Below are positions 33,907 to 44,644 of a stretch of DNA of 64,000 nt, in pieces (within the stretch, counting starts at the first letter, position 1; the number at the start of each line of letters is the position of its first letter). The notes beneath the pieces are model-generated. The model saw only the letters and a program-made list of their open reading frames with translations. It did not search any database and had not been told where the DNA came from. This stretch comes from Chlorokybus atmophyticus (lineage: Eukaryota; Streptophyta; Chlorokybophyceae; Chlorokybales; Chlorokybaceae): the NCBI GenBank assembly GCA_009103225.1, contig RHPI01000773.1, positions 332,664 to 396,663 on the forward strand, in the 5' to 3' direction. The position numbers and the translations under genes are program-made.

Positions 33907-35007
33907 AGGTTGACGCAGAGGCGATTAATATGGTTGCGAATGAAGACATGGATGAGGCTCTGCGTAGCGAAGACAACAACTTGGGTGATGGCGGTGCTGA
34001 GGATATGGTGACTTCACGCGCGAGTGCAGGCCCTTTGGTGCTCGACACCTTTTACTATCCTGCAGCAAGTGATTCTCGGGTGCCAATTACTGAACACGAC
34101 ATTGCAATGCTGCAGCCCAGTGAATGGCTCAACGTTACCATCATCGATTTTTACTGCAGGTAACTTAATTACATCTGATTTGGACAATAATTAACTAACA
34201 CAGAATCACTATTTCATGCAATGGTAGGTACTTGAGACAAGAAGAATGTTTAGATAGGCGACGAGATCAAGTGGTCATGCTATCGCCCTTCTTTTACAGC
34301 TTAGCAGCTGAGAGCATCCAGCGTGTTGCGGGCTGGTTATGGTTGCAGGACCCCTTCAGCTTCAACTACCTTGTGGCACCCGTCAACCAAAGGCAATCAT
34401 TGTGTGCTCGTGAAGTCACAGTTTGCATGCCTTGCAGTGCGTGTGGAACATCTATTCATGACAGCAATTGTTGGCAGTGTGCATTGGTCGATGGTGATTG
34501 TGTGCAACCCTGGTGGTGAGCCTCTGCATCTTAACTCAAAGCCCGGATTTAATGTGAACGTGGATGGGCCGTTCAGGGCATGGCTGGAGTTCATGTGGCA
34601 GCGTGTGCGGCGTACAAGCCCTTGTGATCGCTTCTCACTGGTCAACATGCCATTAATAACACCCAAAGTGAGTGTCTGCACATTGTGCTGCGTTGCTACA
34701 AAAAGGGTTGCACTGACGAATGCAACCATTGGCGCAGGGGCCGCAACAGCTGAACGAATCAGACTGTGGTGTTTTTGCCTTGCGCAACATACAGTTATTT
34801 GCGCAAGCTGTTAGGGATGGTCATGTCTCACCCACGTCACCTATTGTGCAACCGGTGAGGATACACTGACTTGCTTTGTTAGCAGCCATTCTCACTAACA
34901 CTAGGTTGTTTTTGCAGATGCATCGCAGGTGGTTACTAGTGAGGGATGCCATTGAGAAGAGAGGAGCGATTGTGCAACTTCTGGAGAGGCTTAGAGCTGG
35001 AGGGTAG
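33907..35007 (+). other. Ulp1/SENP (C48) protease exons of the transposase gene
   Basis: Exons 33907-34159, 34228-34392, 34478-34667, 34738-34854 and 34918-35007 chain in phase. The family cleaves SUMO-like tags with a His-Asp-Cys triad and a Gln. His (CAT 34482-34484 in HWSMVIV), Gln (PQQLNES) and Cys (TGT 34765-34767 in DCGVF) are present. The position that aligns with the catalytic Asp of LDS-type motifs reads Asn (AAC 34533-34535 in LHLNS). This half of the gene has no stop or frameshift, unlike the transposase half. Confidence 0.8.
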
Positions 35008-35149
35008 TTGAGTGCTTTGTCTCTAGTTGGCTAGATTTTTATGTTGTCATTGCCTGCATTGCTGGCTTTAACTAGAGGAACTTTGTGCAACCTAAATACA
35101 GAGTTTGTGTACTTCATTGCATGTAGGTGTAGCAGCAATCAACTTGGTA

Positions 35150-35400
35150 ATGCAGCCATAACATCTGGGACTTAAACCAATTCACACAACAGCACTGGGT
35201 GACAATATAACAAGTTGTGGAAGTAGCCACAACATTTGGGACTTAGCAAAAAACACACAACGACACTAGGCGTAAGGCTGGACACAGTTGTGGATGCGGT
35301 CATAAGATTTGGGACTCAGCAAGAAACACACAAAGACACTGGGTGTAAGGCTGAACAAAGTAATGGATGCGGTCATAACATTAAGAGCTAGGGCAAGTTA
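35150..35400 (+). repeat. Right subterminal tandem repeats, unit about 72 bp
   Basis: Four decayed copies of GCATAACATTTGGGACTTAGCAA-like sequence (near 35155, 35228, 35300 and 35370) each include ACACACAA...GACACTGGGTGTAAGGCTG in part. The TTTGGGACT core is inverted relative to the left-end repeats. Confidence 0.75.
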
Positions 35401-35499
35401 TAAAAAAGCCAGTAACAGTTTATGCCTTGAGCGTGAATTTAATTCCGCATGGGGCGACAACTTGATTGGACCCTTTGCCAGCTTGTCAAATTAGACTGG

Positions 35500-35860
35500 A
35501 GCTGGTCCCAACTTGCTTAGGGATTAGAACAAAGCTGTGTTGTAGGATCATTGTTGCGGAGTTAACCAAGAGTATATTGTGACTCCAAAATTTTATCAAG
35601 TTCAAGTCACCATCTTGTTAGGGATTTTGATTATGGGTCACAAAAGCTGCAGGAGGTCACAACTTTATTAGGGATTTATATGGTATAGAGCATTAACAGA
35701 GGTTGATGGCAGTTTGATCAAGACATAGCCACAACTTAATTGTGGATCTATTCGAGAGGAGGTGCCAACGGAAAAGCGCTTTTGTGACAGGCACGAACCG
35801 TATTAGGGATGTAGCCATAAGTTAATTAGGGATCTTGCGGATCCCTAACAAACTTTGCAC
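35500..35860 (+). repeat. Dispersed TTAGGGAT motifs near the right end
   Basis: TTAGGGAT or close forms occur near 35518, 35618, 35669, 35803 and 35837, with inverted GATCCCTAA near 35840. Such clustered short motifs are typical transposon-protein binding arrays in CACTA elements; the role here is inference. Confidence 0.65.
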
Positions 35861-35904
35861 AAAATCACGAACAAAGTTGCGGATCTAGCCTGATTTGCCG
35901 AAAC

Positions 35905-35919
35905 CCATTTCTACCGGTG
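35905..35919 (-). repeat. Right terminal inverted repeat
   Basis: The reverse complement is CACCGGTAGAAATGG, identical to the left end. It is followed by CAT. Confidence 0.9.
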
Positions 35920-35922
35920 CAT

Positions 35923-38900
35923 TGGTAATTGTATCAGTTATTCGACGGCATTTTTTTCAAGTGGCAATGAAAGTAGATGACTCTTGCCAATCTTACATAA
36001 TAACATTCGAAGTTGTCGCGATCACACGATTTTCATGAGTATTTTCTTTATGTGTCGTCGGGTTTTAATTTGCCCATCGTAGTATAAATGCAGCTTAGGA
36101 GTATGGTGTAATGTGCACATATTTCTGTACGAATTCGAAATTGTCATTAAGACTCGCATTTTCCTTAAACTTGATGTATATACGCGCATAAGCTTGTAAT
36201 GATGGCAAGCGCTAAAGCAAGTGCATTGGCCGCGAATGCAATAAGCTGGTTGCATTATATAAGTTGTTACGAAAATGGTAGACAATGCCGAGCATTAAAT
36301 AATATTAATAAATTAATCGTTCACAATGCAATAATCTTACCGACGATAAATGTTTTTGCATGTGCATGTAGTCTGTATGTGGATAGTACGTTGTAAGATG
36401 CAGCTCTTGCATACCTATTGCAGCACGCATACTATGACTCACATGCATGCGATATCTCAAGCACTTGATTAAGTGTAATATGCCGTTTGATGTATGATAG
36501 ATCAAACTGATATACCCAATGTTCATCAATTTGATAGCCTTTACATGACTATAATAGCAACTTTGGCAATGGCAAGGTTGACACTGACATACTAGATGGG
36601 TGCGTCTCCTCCTTAACTATGCAATGGTATTTTGCAATGCCATTTAACCATGCCATATCGCATATGAACCCCGCTGGCTTTGGCTGCCGCAGCCAAGCGG
36701 CGCTATACTGCACAGCTTGCCTCTCCGTCTCCGCCTGATGCTACCACTTCTCGCCCTTACTTCCCTTCTTATTTCCCCCTCTTTTCTTGCTGTAATATAA
36801 ATGCCCTTACTTTCATGCAGGCTCGTTCTCGGCTTCGCCCACACCCGTTTAGCGTCGCCTGGGGTTAATGAACGAGAAGATTCAGTTGCTAGCTCCATAC
36901 TTATGGTGCATCGTCGTCAAACTATTAACAACGTTTGGCAGCTTGGAGAATTGGGTGATTGCGCAGTAGGGTAGTAGGGCAGTAGGGATGCTTGTAAGCT
37001 TAACAATTGTATATGAGGACGTTTAAAACCACCTTCGGAACTACATGTGTCATTGGCGCACCAGCATGATTGCTGATAGCGATGCACATGAAGACACTGC
37101 TGTCAGCGGCGACAATATTGAATAATGGCCAATCCGTGTCTGCATTCACGGACGTAGCAATGTTAGAGACACCTGACCCGCACGACGTCGATTCGTGGTA
37201 TCTGTTAAACGAGAGCAATGGTTTATGCGTCGCCTAATGGACACCAATTGGGTCTTCCATGAAGCCGGCAACACGCTTTGATAACCAAAAAAATTTGTAA
37301 AGCAACTTCCTTGGCAATGTCGAAAATTACGGAGCATATAAAAATTGGTAAAGCAACTTTCTTGATTGGCAATGTCGGAAAATACGGAGCATAATGTTTA
37401 AGATTATGTGTAACATTATCATACAAGTCAAATGTTGATACTAGTGCCGTGGATTTTGTGCTTTGGATTCGTTTTTTATCTATTGCAGACTTGCGCCTTG
37501 AATAACCTCGATTGTTACAAATCCAAGCTATTGATAAAAATAAATAAAGTTCATGTGATTTATGTTTCAAGCTAAAAAGGAGAGCCCATTTGCATCTAAT
37601 GTGTATCATCAAATGCATATCATTCAACTCAATTATATGAAACGAGTATTTGTATCTACTCGTGAAAACAAAAAAGTTCATGCAAATTGGTTTATTCAAA
37701 ATGTACAAATCACTCTATAAAGCGAAATTTAAATCAATGAATCATTCTCTTCCCGTAATGGGAAGACCAATCGCGATGTTAACGTGATGAATGGATACAT
37801 CGCGCCTTACCGGATGATACCCATTGGTGTCGCCATGCAATGTTGGTTGCATGTAACCGAAGTACGACACTTGCTTGATTTTAATAATATACATAACAAG
37901 CTGTAAAGACAGCTGAATTATAACGCCAGTGGGTATCAATCAATTATACGTACGCAATACTCAAGCACTTGGCAATAAGAACAACTTCACATGATTACTG
38001 CAAATGTACAAATAAAGGCTTGAAGTTGCATATATGGTTGCGCTAGCTGAGCCCCACGTGGTGCATCGGTATATGGGTGCAGCGTAAGAATGGTGTGCCA
38101 TGTGTATGTATGTAGTGGCTGGCTATGGAACCAGCGCGCGTGGTGCGGTAGATGACACCTTCCAAGTAAGCACATGATACATACGTTTTGCACCATAACA
38201 ATTACATGCAGTTCAGAGCATGTCACACAAAACACTCATGGAGCTATTGATCTCCTGGAATATATATTATGGATAAACCTACGATAAGTGTGGCATTAAA
38301 GTATGTTCTCTCGACCCCATTCCATGTGTCCAAAAAGGTTACACACGAAATGATTCAAAGATGAGGGTAATTATTATTACGGGGTTGTGCCACAATGTAC
38401 GATAGCAATAGTTACTACCCATAAGGAAAGAGTATTGCCTGCACATCTTCTATATCACTGTGATGTATGATATATTATATCACATATATGCAACATAAAT
38501 TACGTATTTACTTTGTGCTTTTATCCTAGGACAATGCTCCTTAATTTTTAAATAAGATATACATACTACACATTGAAGTGTTGTATCGGTACATTGATGT
38601 TCAATATACGCACAAAAACATACACGATCAAATTAGAATACGAATTAAGCAAGCCGTGCATAAGAGAAAATGTTGTATCCATAAATAATAACTATCACCA
38701 TTGCCAGCGTGCAATCCGTTTTTATCCATAAACGCCATTGCAATTTAGCCTCATTGTGTGCGTGTGTCTTGTTTTCTATCAAAATTGTGACTTAAAGTAG
38801 GGAAGGCAATCACCGTTTTCCGTGTCAATAGATGGAAGTTCATGTACTGTGCATGTCTCATGACTCATGAGACATGCAGCACGCCAGAGCCTGGCTTTGC

Positions 38901-39186
38901 GTGGTGCATGGTGCTTGACAGTGTGTACCGGTGATATCAAGACAGTCCGGTGGCAATATCCATTCACTTACTTACAATTAAATGTCGATCCATCCGCTTC
39001 ATCAGCGCCCAAATCTTGGCAGCTTATCTGCTGCTTTGGCGGCGGCGTAATTCTCCTTGTCCGGCTTAGGCACCTGTGTTGAGTTGAGCTTTGGTGCCTT
39101 GTGCCTTGATTGTTTCATCCTGGCCAACAGCTGAGCTGAGCTGAGCTGAGTGGGAGTAAGCTGAGCTGAGCTTTGCTTCAAAAGCC
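35923..39186. other. AT-rich intergenic region
   Basis: Mostly AT-rich, with no supported gene. A GC-richer island at about 36670-36870 has short frames with no recognisable product. A perfect hairpin lies at 38850-38878, and AGCTG pentamer repeats at about 39130-39172 precede the next gene. Confidence 0.5.
38850..38878. repeat. Perfect hairpin, 14-bp arms, 1-nt loop
   Basis: TGCATGTCTCATGA and its exact reverse complement are separated by one C. Confidence 0.9.
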
Positions 39187-42100
39187 ATGCCTCCGAAAGG
39201 CTCCAAACGTGGGCGGCCACCAAAGGCTGACAAGGAGGTAATTGATAATTTTGTTTGTCTTTATGGCTGTTTGTGCGTTTGCGTGTTTGTGTACGTTGCT
39301 GATGATAGTTGTATAGTCGTAGCTGGTCAAGTCTTACGCTGACTTGGGCAACAAGACAGGGCTGCTTACAAGAATCAACATGCACATAATTCCAAAGCGT
39401 CGTTTTAGTCTTTTGACTACTGCAAGAGTCTTGCAACTTCATGTTCATATTTATGTGATCCCCTACACACTGTACCAACTTGCCATTCGCAGCTGATTGG
39501 CTCATACCGTCAACACCAACTTACAATAGTACCGCTGCTGATGACTGTCTGTACATGATGTCGTCTGTTTGAATATGTTTCGTATGACACGTTGCAGCAT
39601 ATGCTTTCGAGTGCTTTGGCATACGATTAACCACATGTGCTTGTTGCATATGTGTGTATATAAACACACATGTGTGGACACGCGCACAGTCACAAGCACA
39701 TGCATTCACGCATACAATCATACGTATGCGTGCGTATACGCGTACATGCGCACCCACGACACGCACTCACAAATACCCACCCACGCACATACACAAACCA
39801 GCATGTACCCATCCCCACCCCCACTCCCACTCGCACTCACCCCCACCCACCCATCAGGCCTTCCCAGCCAAGCGTCTCAAGCCTTCCTCAGATCAGCCAG
39901 AGGGAGGAGGCGGCGACGCGGTCCCGTCGCCGCCGAAGCGGCCGCGCGGGAGGCCGAGAAAGGACGGAGGACCGCCGCTACCGAGGCAGCCGAAACCAGC
40001 GGGGCGGAAACGCGGACGTCCAAAAGTGAGTGGGCAACTCTGCCGGTGTGGTCTACAAGGCGTTTTGTTTACAGTCGTCGTATGCGGGTGTGCCATTTAC
40101 ACTGTTGAGCTTAACAGTTGTTGTTGGCATGCGATGTGTGTGTCATGCGTACACTCTATGTGGTGTTTGTGTCGCTTGCGACAACATAATTGACAGGCCA
40201 ATTCTGTTGTTAAGTGATAATTGTCATGTTCGTGCACGTGTGAGTCCGCGCATGTGTATATCCGTTTATCGACACAACGCTATCAATGGAGTTGCGTTGT
40301 GTACAAGCGTACACGACTGGTATACACAACACACGATCAACACACTTCCCAATGAAGGCGGCCTTATTGACATGCGGGCACTATGCAAAGTCACTCGACA
40401 GCTCGTTGCTGGGCGTTGTAGTATATGAAGTTGCACACATATACTCGCACGTGGACACACACACGCAGACATATGCATGCGCACGCACAGGGACACACGT
40501 ATACGTGAGCGTGTTTGCATGCATGCGCACACCCACACATGCACGTGCGCACGCATACATATGCGTCCTGCGCAAGCACGCACGCACGCACGCAGACACC
40601 CCCCCTCTCACAGAAGGCTGACGCCGACGCCGAGACCCCCCGTCCCGAGTCCAGCAGCCGCGGCGGCAGCAGCGGCGGCGTGACCACTCCCATTCGCGGC
40701 CGCGGGCGCAAGGCCGGCCCCGGCAAGACAAGCGGAGCGTCGAGGCCTAGAGGAAGGCCGAGAAAGGAGGAGGTGGAGAAGAGGAAGAGGGAGGAGGAGG
40801 AGGAGGAGGAGGAGGAGAAGGAGGAGCATGAGGAGAAGGAGGAGGAGCAGGATGAAGAGATGGAGGAGAAGCACGAGGAAGAGAACAAGAACGAGGAGGA
40901 GATGAAGCATGAAGAGGAGGAGAAGTTCGCAGAGGGGAAGCTTGAAGAGGAGAAGCTTGAAGAGGAGGACAAGCATGAAGAGGAGGAGAAGGAGAAGCAT
41001 GAAGAGATGGAGGAGGAGAAGCATAAGGAGCATGACGGGGAGCAGGTTGAGGGGAAGAAGGAGGGGGAGGAGCGTAGGGATGAGGACATGAAGGAGGCGA
41101 AGGAGGCCAAAGTGGAGGAGCATAAAGAGCAGACGGAGGGTGAGCAGGAGGGTGAGAAAGGGGGGGGTGGGGGTGACAATGAGAATCAGAGAAAGGCTGT
41201 GAAGGGGGAGCATGAGGGTGGGAAGGACGACGATGAGGGCACCACTGCCCATGATGATGATGCTGCTGCCAAACAGGAGCACGCCGATGATGAACATGAG
41301 CAGGAGGAGGAGGAACATGGTGCGTGAGTCAGTACACTGGTACTCACATATACACACATGTTGCCATCATTTTTGGCTCGTAGGGTTTGGAATGGTGAGA
41401 AAGGGGGTTAGGTGGCAAATCACAGCGGGAGCCGTTGTTGTGCCTAAGAGTGGGAGAGAAACTTTCTGTTTTTGAATTAGATTTGCCCCTGCCAACCCTG
41501 AAATGATTTCAAAAAAGTGTTGTGCTGCGCACAACAACACTCTTTGTTTTGCTGATGCAATGCGTTATGCCTTTGTGACAGCCGCATTCTTGCGTCTGTG
41601 CATGCCCTTGTTGCCCTAATGATGTTCGCGCTAACAGTTGTATTCCAATTGCCAGTCATGCTCTGCAGGGCAGCGCGTGATTGGTTATAAGAATTTGCCC
41701 AAGAGGGCACACTTGATGTCTGGTTGTATGTTCATCACATGACAAAGGGTCGGTATGTTGTGTGCTTTGCAGACCGCGCTGATGTGCCGAGTGGAGAAAG
41801 GTCGGCCAATGCCTCTCAGCAGGCAGACGATGTCATCACTATTAATCGGGCACCAGTTGTAACACTGTGGGCTGCGGTACGTGCATGTGGACGTGTGCGG
41901 GTGGGTTGAGTTTGCACGCGTATGTGAGCGTGTGTGTTTGTCAATGTGTGCATGCGCGATTGTGCCTGCATTCCAATGTGAATTTGCTCCAAAGGATGCA
42001 TGCGTGTGCGTGTAAGCGCACGTGTCGCCATGCGTGCATGCACACGTGTGCACGCAAGGGTGGGCATGTGCGTGTGCTTGTGCAGGCGCACCTGCTCTGC

Positions 42101-42928
42101 AATGCGAACTTACACATGAGTCCTTCTCTCTACAACGTGTGCATCACATCCAGGTTGTGGCCGAGCGCGAGGGTTACAGCTTTGACGAGGGTTTGACCTT
42201 CGGCAACGCGATCTCCGGGCTGTACGCGCACGCCAAGGGCAAGAGCCTCGGCCTGATGGAGGACAAGGAGCACGACGGCAAGGAGCACAAGCAGGACGAA
42301 GACGTGGAGAAAGTACCCGTCTTCGGCATGCATCTCAGCGCCAAACGGACGCCTGAAGGCCTCCGCGCGTTACAACATGGCAAGGTGACAAGATGTGGGT
42401 GTGGGTGGGCGTGTGCGTGAGTGTGCGCGCGCGCGTAGGTCTGTTGGCTGCATATGACTTGTGGCATCATGTTGTTGGTGTTGGGAACAAGATAGTTTAT
42501 TGACCCATTATTCCATTGTGGCAGCCAATTGACCCAAAATATGTGTCGGGCTATCTCAAGCGCGCCTTCAAGGACCACCTTTCTGCAGCAACAGGTGAGA
42601 TGTGTGTACGAGGGCGTGTGCGCACACACATGCACAAGCGTGTACCTGTGCATTTGCATTTGTGCAAGTGTGCGTGTGCGCACATATGCTTGCCTATGTG
42701 CACATAGTCTAACGCATCCTTCGTAGTACGTGTGTTCGTCACTCTCACACACAATGTCCTCACTCAGATGCGCTGCGGGAACTGGCTTCATCCTACGCCA
42801 AGGACGAGATTGGCCCGGAGGGCTACAACCTCTACACGGCGTTCCGCCCGTCCGTCGCGGGAGGGAAGGCCGGCTGGGGACAGAAGTCGCAACTCAGCCT
42901 CAAACACGTGCGGGACCTCAAGAAGTGA
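39187..42928 (+). CDS. AT-hook protein with conserved uncharacterised C-terminal domain (paralogue 1)
   Basis: Seven exons chain in phase: 39187-39237, 39858-40025, 40614-41319, 41773-41876, 42154-42384, 42525-42594 and 42768-42928, giving 496 residues. The N-terminus has several AT-hook motifs (RGRPPK, RGRPRK, KRGRPK, RGRGRK, RGRPRK) that bind the minor groove of AT-rich DNA. A roughly 190-residue Glu/Lys-rich segment follows, which is probably a long charged helix. The C-terminal domain of about 160 residues includes RAPVVTLWAAVVAEREGYSFDEGLTFG, KRTPEGLRALQHG, YLKRAF and FRPSV..GKAGWGQKSQLSLKHVRDL. I believe similar stand-alone domains occur in bacteria and fungi, but I cannot name the family. 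The shape suggests a nuclear chromatin protein. A paralogue follows at 44645-46395. Confidence 0.82.
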
Positions 42929-43004
42929 GAAGTGTTGGGCGTTTCCACGCAACAACAGTACCAATGACAACAAGAAGAGGACCGAGCCTCTGAGTGACGA
43001 CGGC

Positions 43005-43045
<41 letters not shown>

Positions 43046-44644
43046 CGGCAACAAGGACGACGATGATGACAACTCGTTCACACAACCACCACCACGCTGT
43101 TGCCGACAATGACAAGAACATGAGGAAGTGTTTATATGGCTTTTGCATGTAGTGCAATCTGGTTTTTGAGATTCCCCAACTGTATGTTGTACGTTTTTTG
43201 AAGTTGTTCATGTATCTATGTTTATGTAATCATGGAAGCGGTTTTTGGTACTGTTGCGTGCGTGAATAGGCTGCGTAAGGAGAACAACGTCAATGCTTGT
43301 CGGGTTTTGCTGTGAACGTTTGTGATGTTCGGCGTTTCATTGGTTGGCAGCCGCAACTCTGTCATCATCATCATCATCAAAACGCGCTTAACCACATACT
43401 GCAGCTGCTTCAGGGAAGACAAGGCTACAGCAACACAGCAGAGTGTGTCACACTCTCAAGGCTTGCTGTGCGAAACAGCCACAATAGTATGAAGAACTAC
43501 AGTTAGAAGGCATTGCATACGGTACCAGATACTGTTCCCAGCTACCTTGAACAAGAAACATAATCTGTGCTGCGCAGATTGTGTTCTGTGCTCCACACGC
43601 ACATGCATGCACACGCGCACAAGCCAGAAAGCACACACATATGCATGCACGTGCGCGCACACACATGCACCCAGCTGCTTGATCGTGTTGTCTTCTGTCA
43701 ATGTCAATGGTAAGGTCGTAGTGACATGATTTTGAATTTGTGGCTTTATTCATACATAGGGTTTCAACCGTAGGCATGTAATGCAGAGGGCCCTGGATTC
43801 TGTTTGCTTATATTCCAGGCCCTGGAATATAAGCAGACACATCATTCAATGAAACCAGAATAGGCAGTGACACGACCACTGAGACATATACATAAACAAC
43901 TTCAATTACCTAAGCTCAGCTAGGCTAGGCTAGGGAGCTGGTTCCTATATGCAATGCAGCCAAAAACAGAGGCAGGTCGGATGACAACAATCAATCACGA
44001 ACTCTGTGACTGACTGACTTAAAGATCACAGAGAGGCATGTGTGAGCTTGCTTTGCATGCAGCTCTTGTAGAAAAGCTGTGTGCTAAAAATATTATGATG
44101 CATGCGCTGGATGCCCTATCACAGATGTGACATAAACATGACAATTCCGTACATAGCATGCATGGCATACGTATCTATTGTATGGCTAGGGGGTCTACAG
44201 AGAAACCACTACTGTATGTGCACATGTGCATGGTCTGATTGGGGTATACATAACGTGTACAGTTGCTTACGACACAACGACCATATGGGTTAATGACGAG
44301 TGCGTGCAGATGTTACCGCCAAAACATAACCACTCTCAACCCACAGTTACATAAGCAGCGCAGCACCCTCTCACTTTCTTTGGGCTTTTATTTGTCACAT
44401 GGGCTTCCCACTTGACGCCAAATGAACCGCGCAGCACCACTCCTGCCCGCTTGCTGCTGTTATCGCACAGTCTACACGTGTATCGGAGGGGCAGAGAAGC
44501 CTGCACACAATGTCAACATACCCAACAACATCATCAACATCACGACATCACAACACCCTCACAGGGCTGCACCAAGTTTGTGACAGAGTGCCTCCCATAC
44601 GCAAGTGTTCCACATCAACATTGGTTGGTGGATTCTGGCTGGCA
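42929..44644. other. Intergenic between the paralogues
   Basis: It contains an (AAC)n run at 42998-43047 just after the stop, CATCAT repeats near 43360, and a perfect 15-bp hairpin at 43805-43835. The N-terminal exons of the second paralogue may begin here but were not resolved. Confidence 0.5.
43805..43835. repeat. Perfect hairpin, 15-bp arms, 1-nt loop
   Basis: TGCTTATATTCCAGG and its exact reverse complement are separated by one C; three more pairs extend it after one wobble. Confidence 0.9.

Larger units (their letters stand above)
25230..35007 (+). pseudogene. Tnp2-type transposase with PHD finger and Ulp1 protease, decayed
   Basis: The gene encodes the DNA-cutting enzyme of the CACTA element. 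Blocks in order: VIPGPKQPATLPPYLEPIVD and GIKMYDAHKEEYFT (Transposase_21 start); a Cys pair SGCAKCVIRGVYVPE; GIFGVSC and HVIGPMHICANL; RRDLKKQGRMPELWP; SHDKHTLW; the DUF4218-like CEVELYFPRTCLTSMLHLLGHLA and GPVRDHWEWAYERL; a DUF4216-like block (VRAKWYNPSAVKF, WFEGVYLKNKHVIAVL); a PHD finger (CFVCKDGGNVVCCD); and a C48/Ulp1 domain (ITEHDIAMLQPSEWLN, HWSMVIVCNPG, PQQLNESDCGVF). Defects: TGA at 25789-25791 within an R-R-W motif; a second in-frame TGA just after GLARH (about 31912); 1-nt shifts near 25302 and 32110; frame breaks in the PHD. The N-terminus before 25230 was not found. Copia sits in intron 25897-30841. One intron is GC-AG (donor at 34393). Confidence 0.85.
21464..35919 (+). mobile_element. 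CACTA/EnSpm-type DNA transposon, 14.5 kb with nested Copia
   Basis: Both ends carry the same 15-bp inverted repeat, CACCGGTAGAAATGG (21464-21478, and its reverse complement at 35905-35919). The element is flanked by the 3-bp direct repeat CAT (21461-21463 and 35920-35922). The superfamily is known for termini starting CAC and 3-bp target duplications. Inside are a tnp2-type transposase gene (+) fused to PHD and Ulp1 domains, a divergent gene for a basic protein (-), and subterminal repeats sharing TTTGGGACT in opposite orientation at the two ends (about 22000-22190 and 35150-35400). Without the 4.87-kb Copia insertion and its 5-bp duplication the element would be about 9.6 kb. Nonsense codons and frameshifts in the transposase suggest it is no longer autonomous. 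Confidence 0.9.

Noticed and set aside
36670-36870. GC-rich island with short frames as a gene
   Set aside because: No frame is longer than about 60 codons with a clear start, and no recognisable product or consistent splice sites were found.
40391-41357. Ser- or Leu-rich minus-strand frames
   Set aside because: They are the reverse shadow of the Glu/Lys-rich exon of the AT-hook gene, which is supported by in-phase splicing on both sides.
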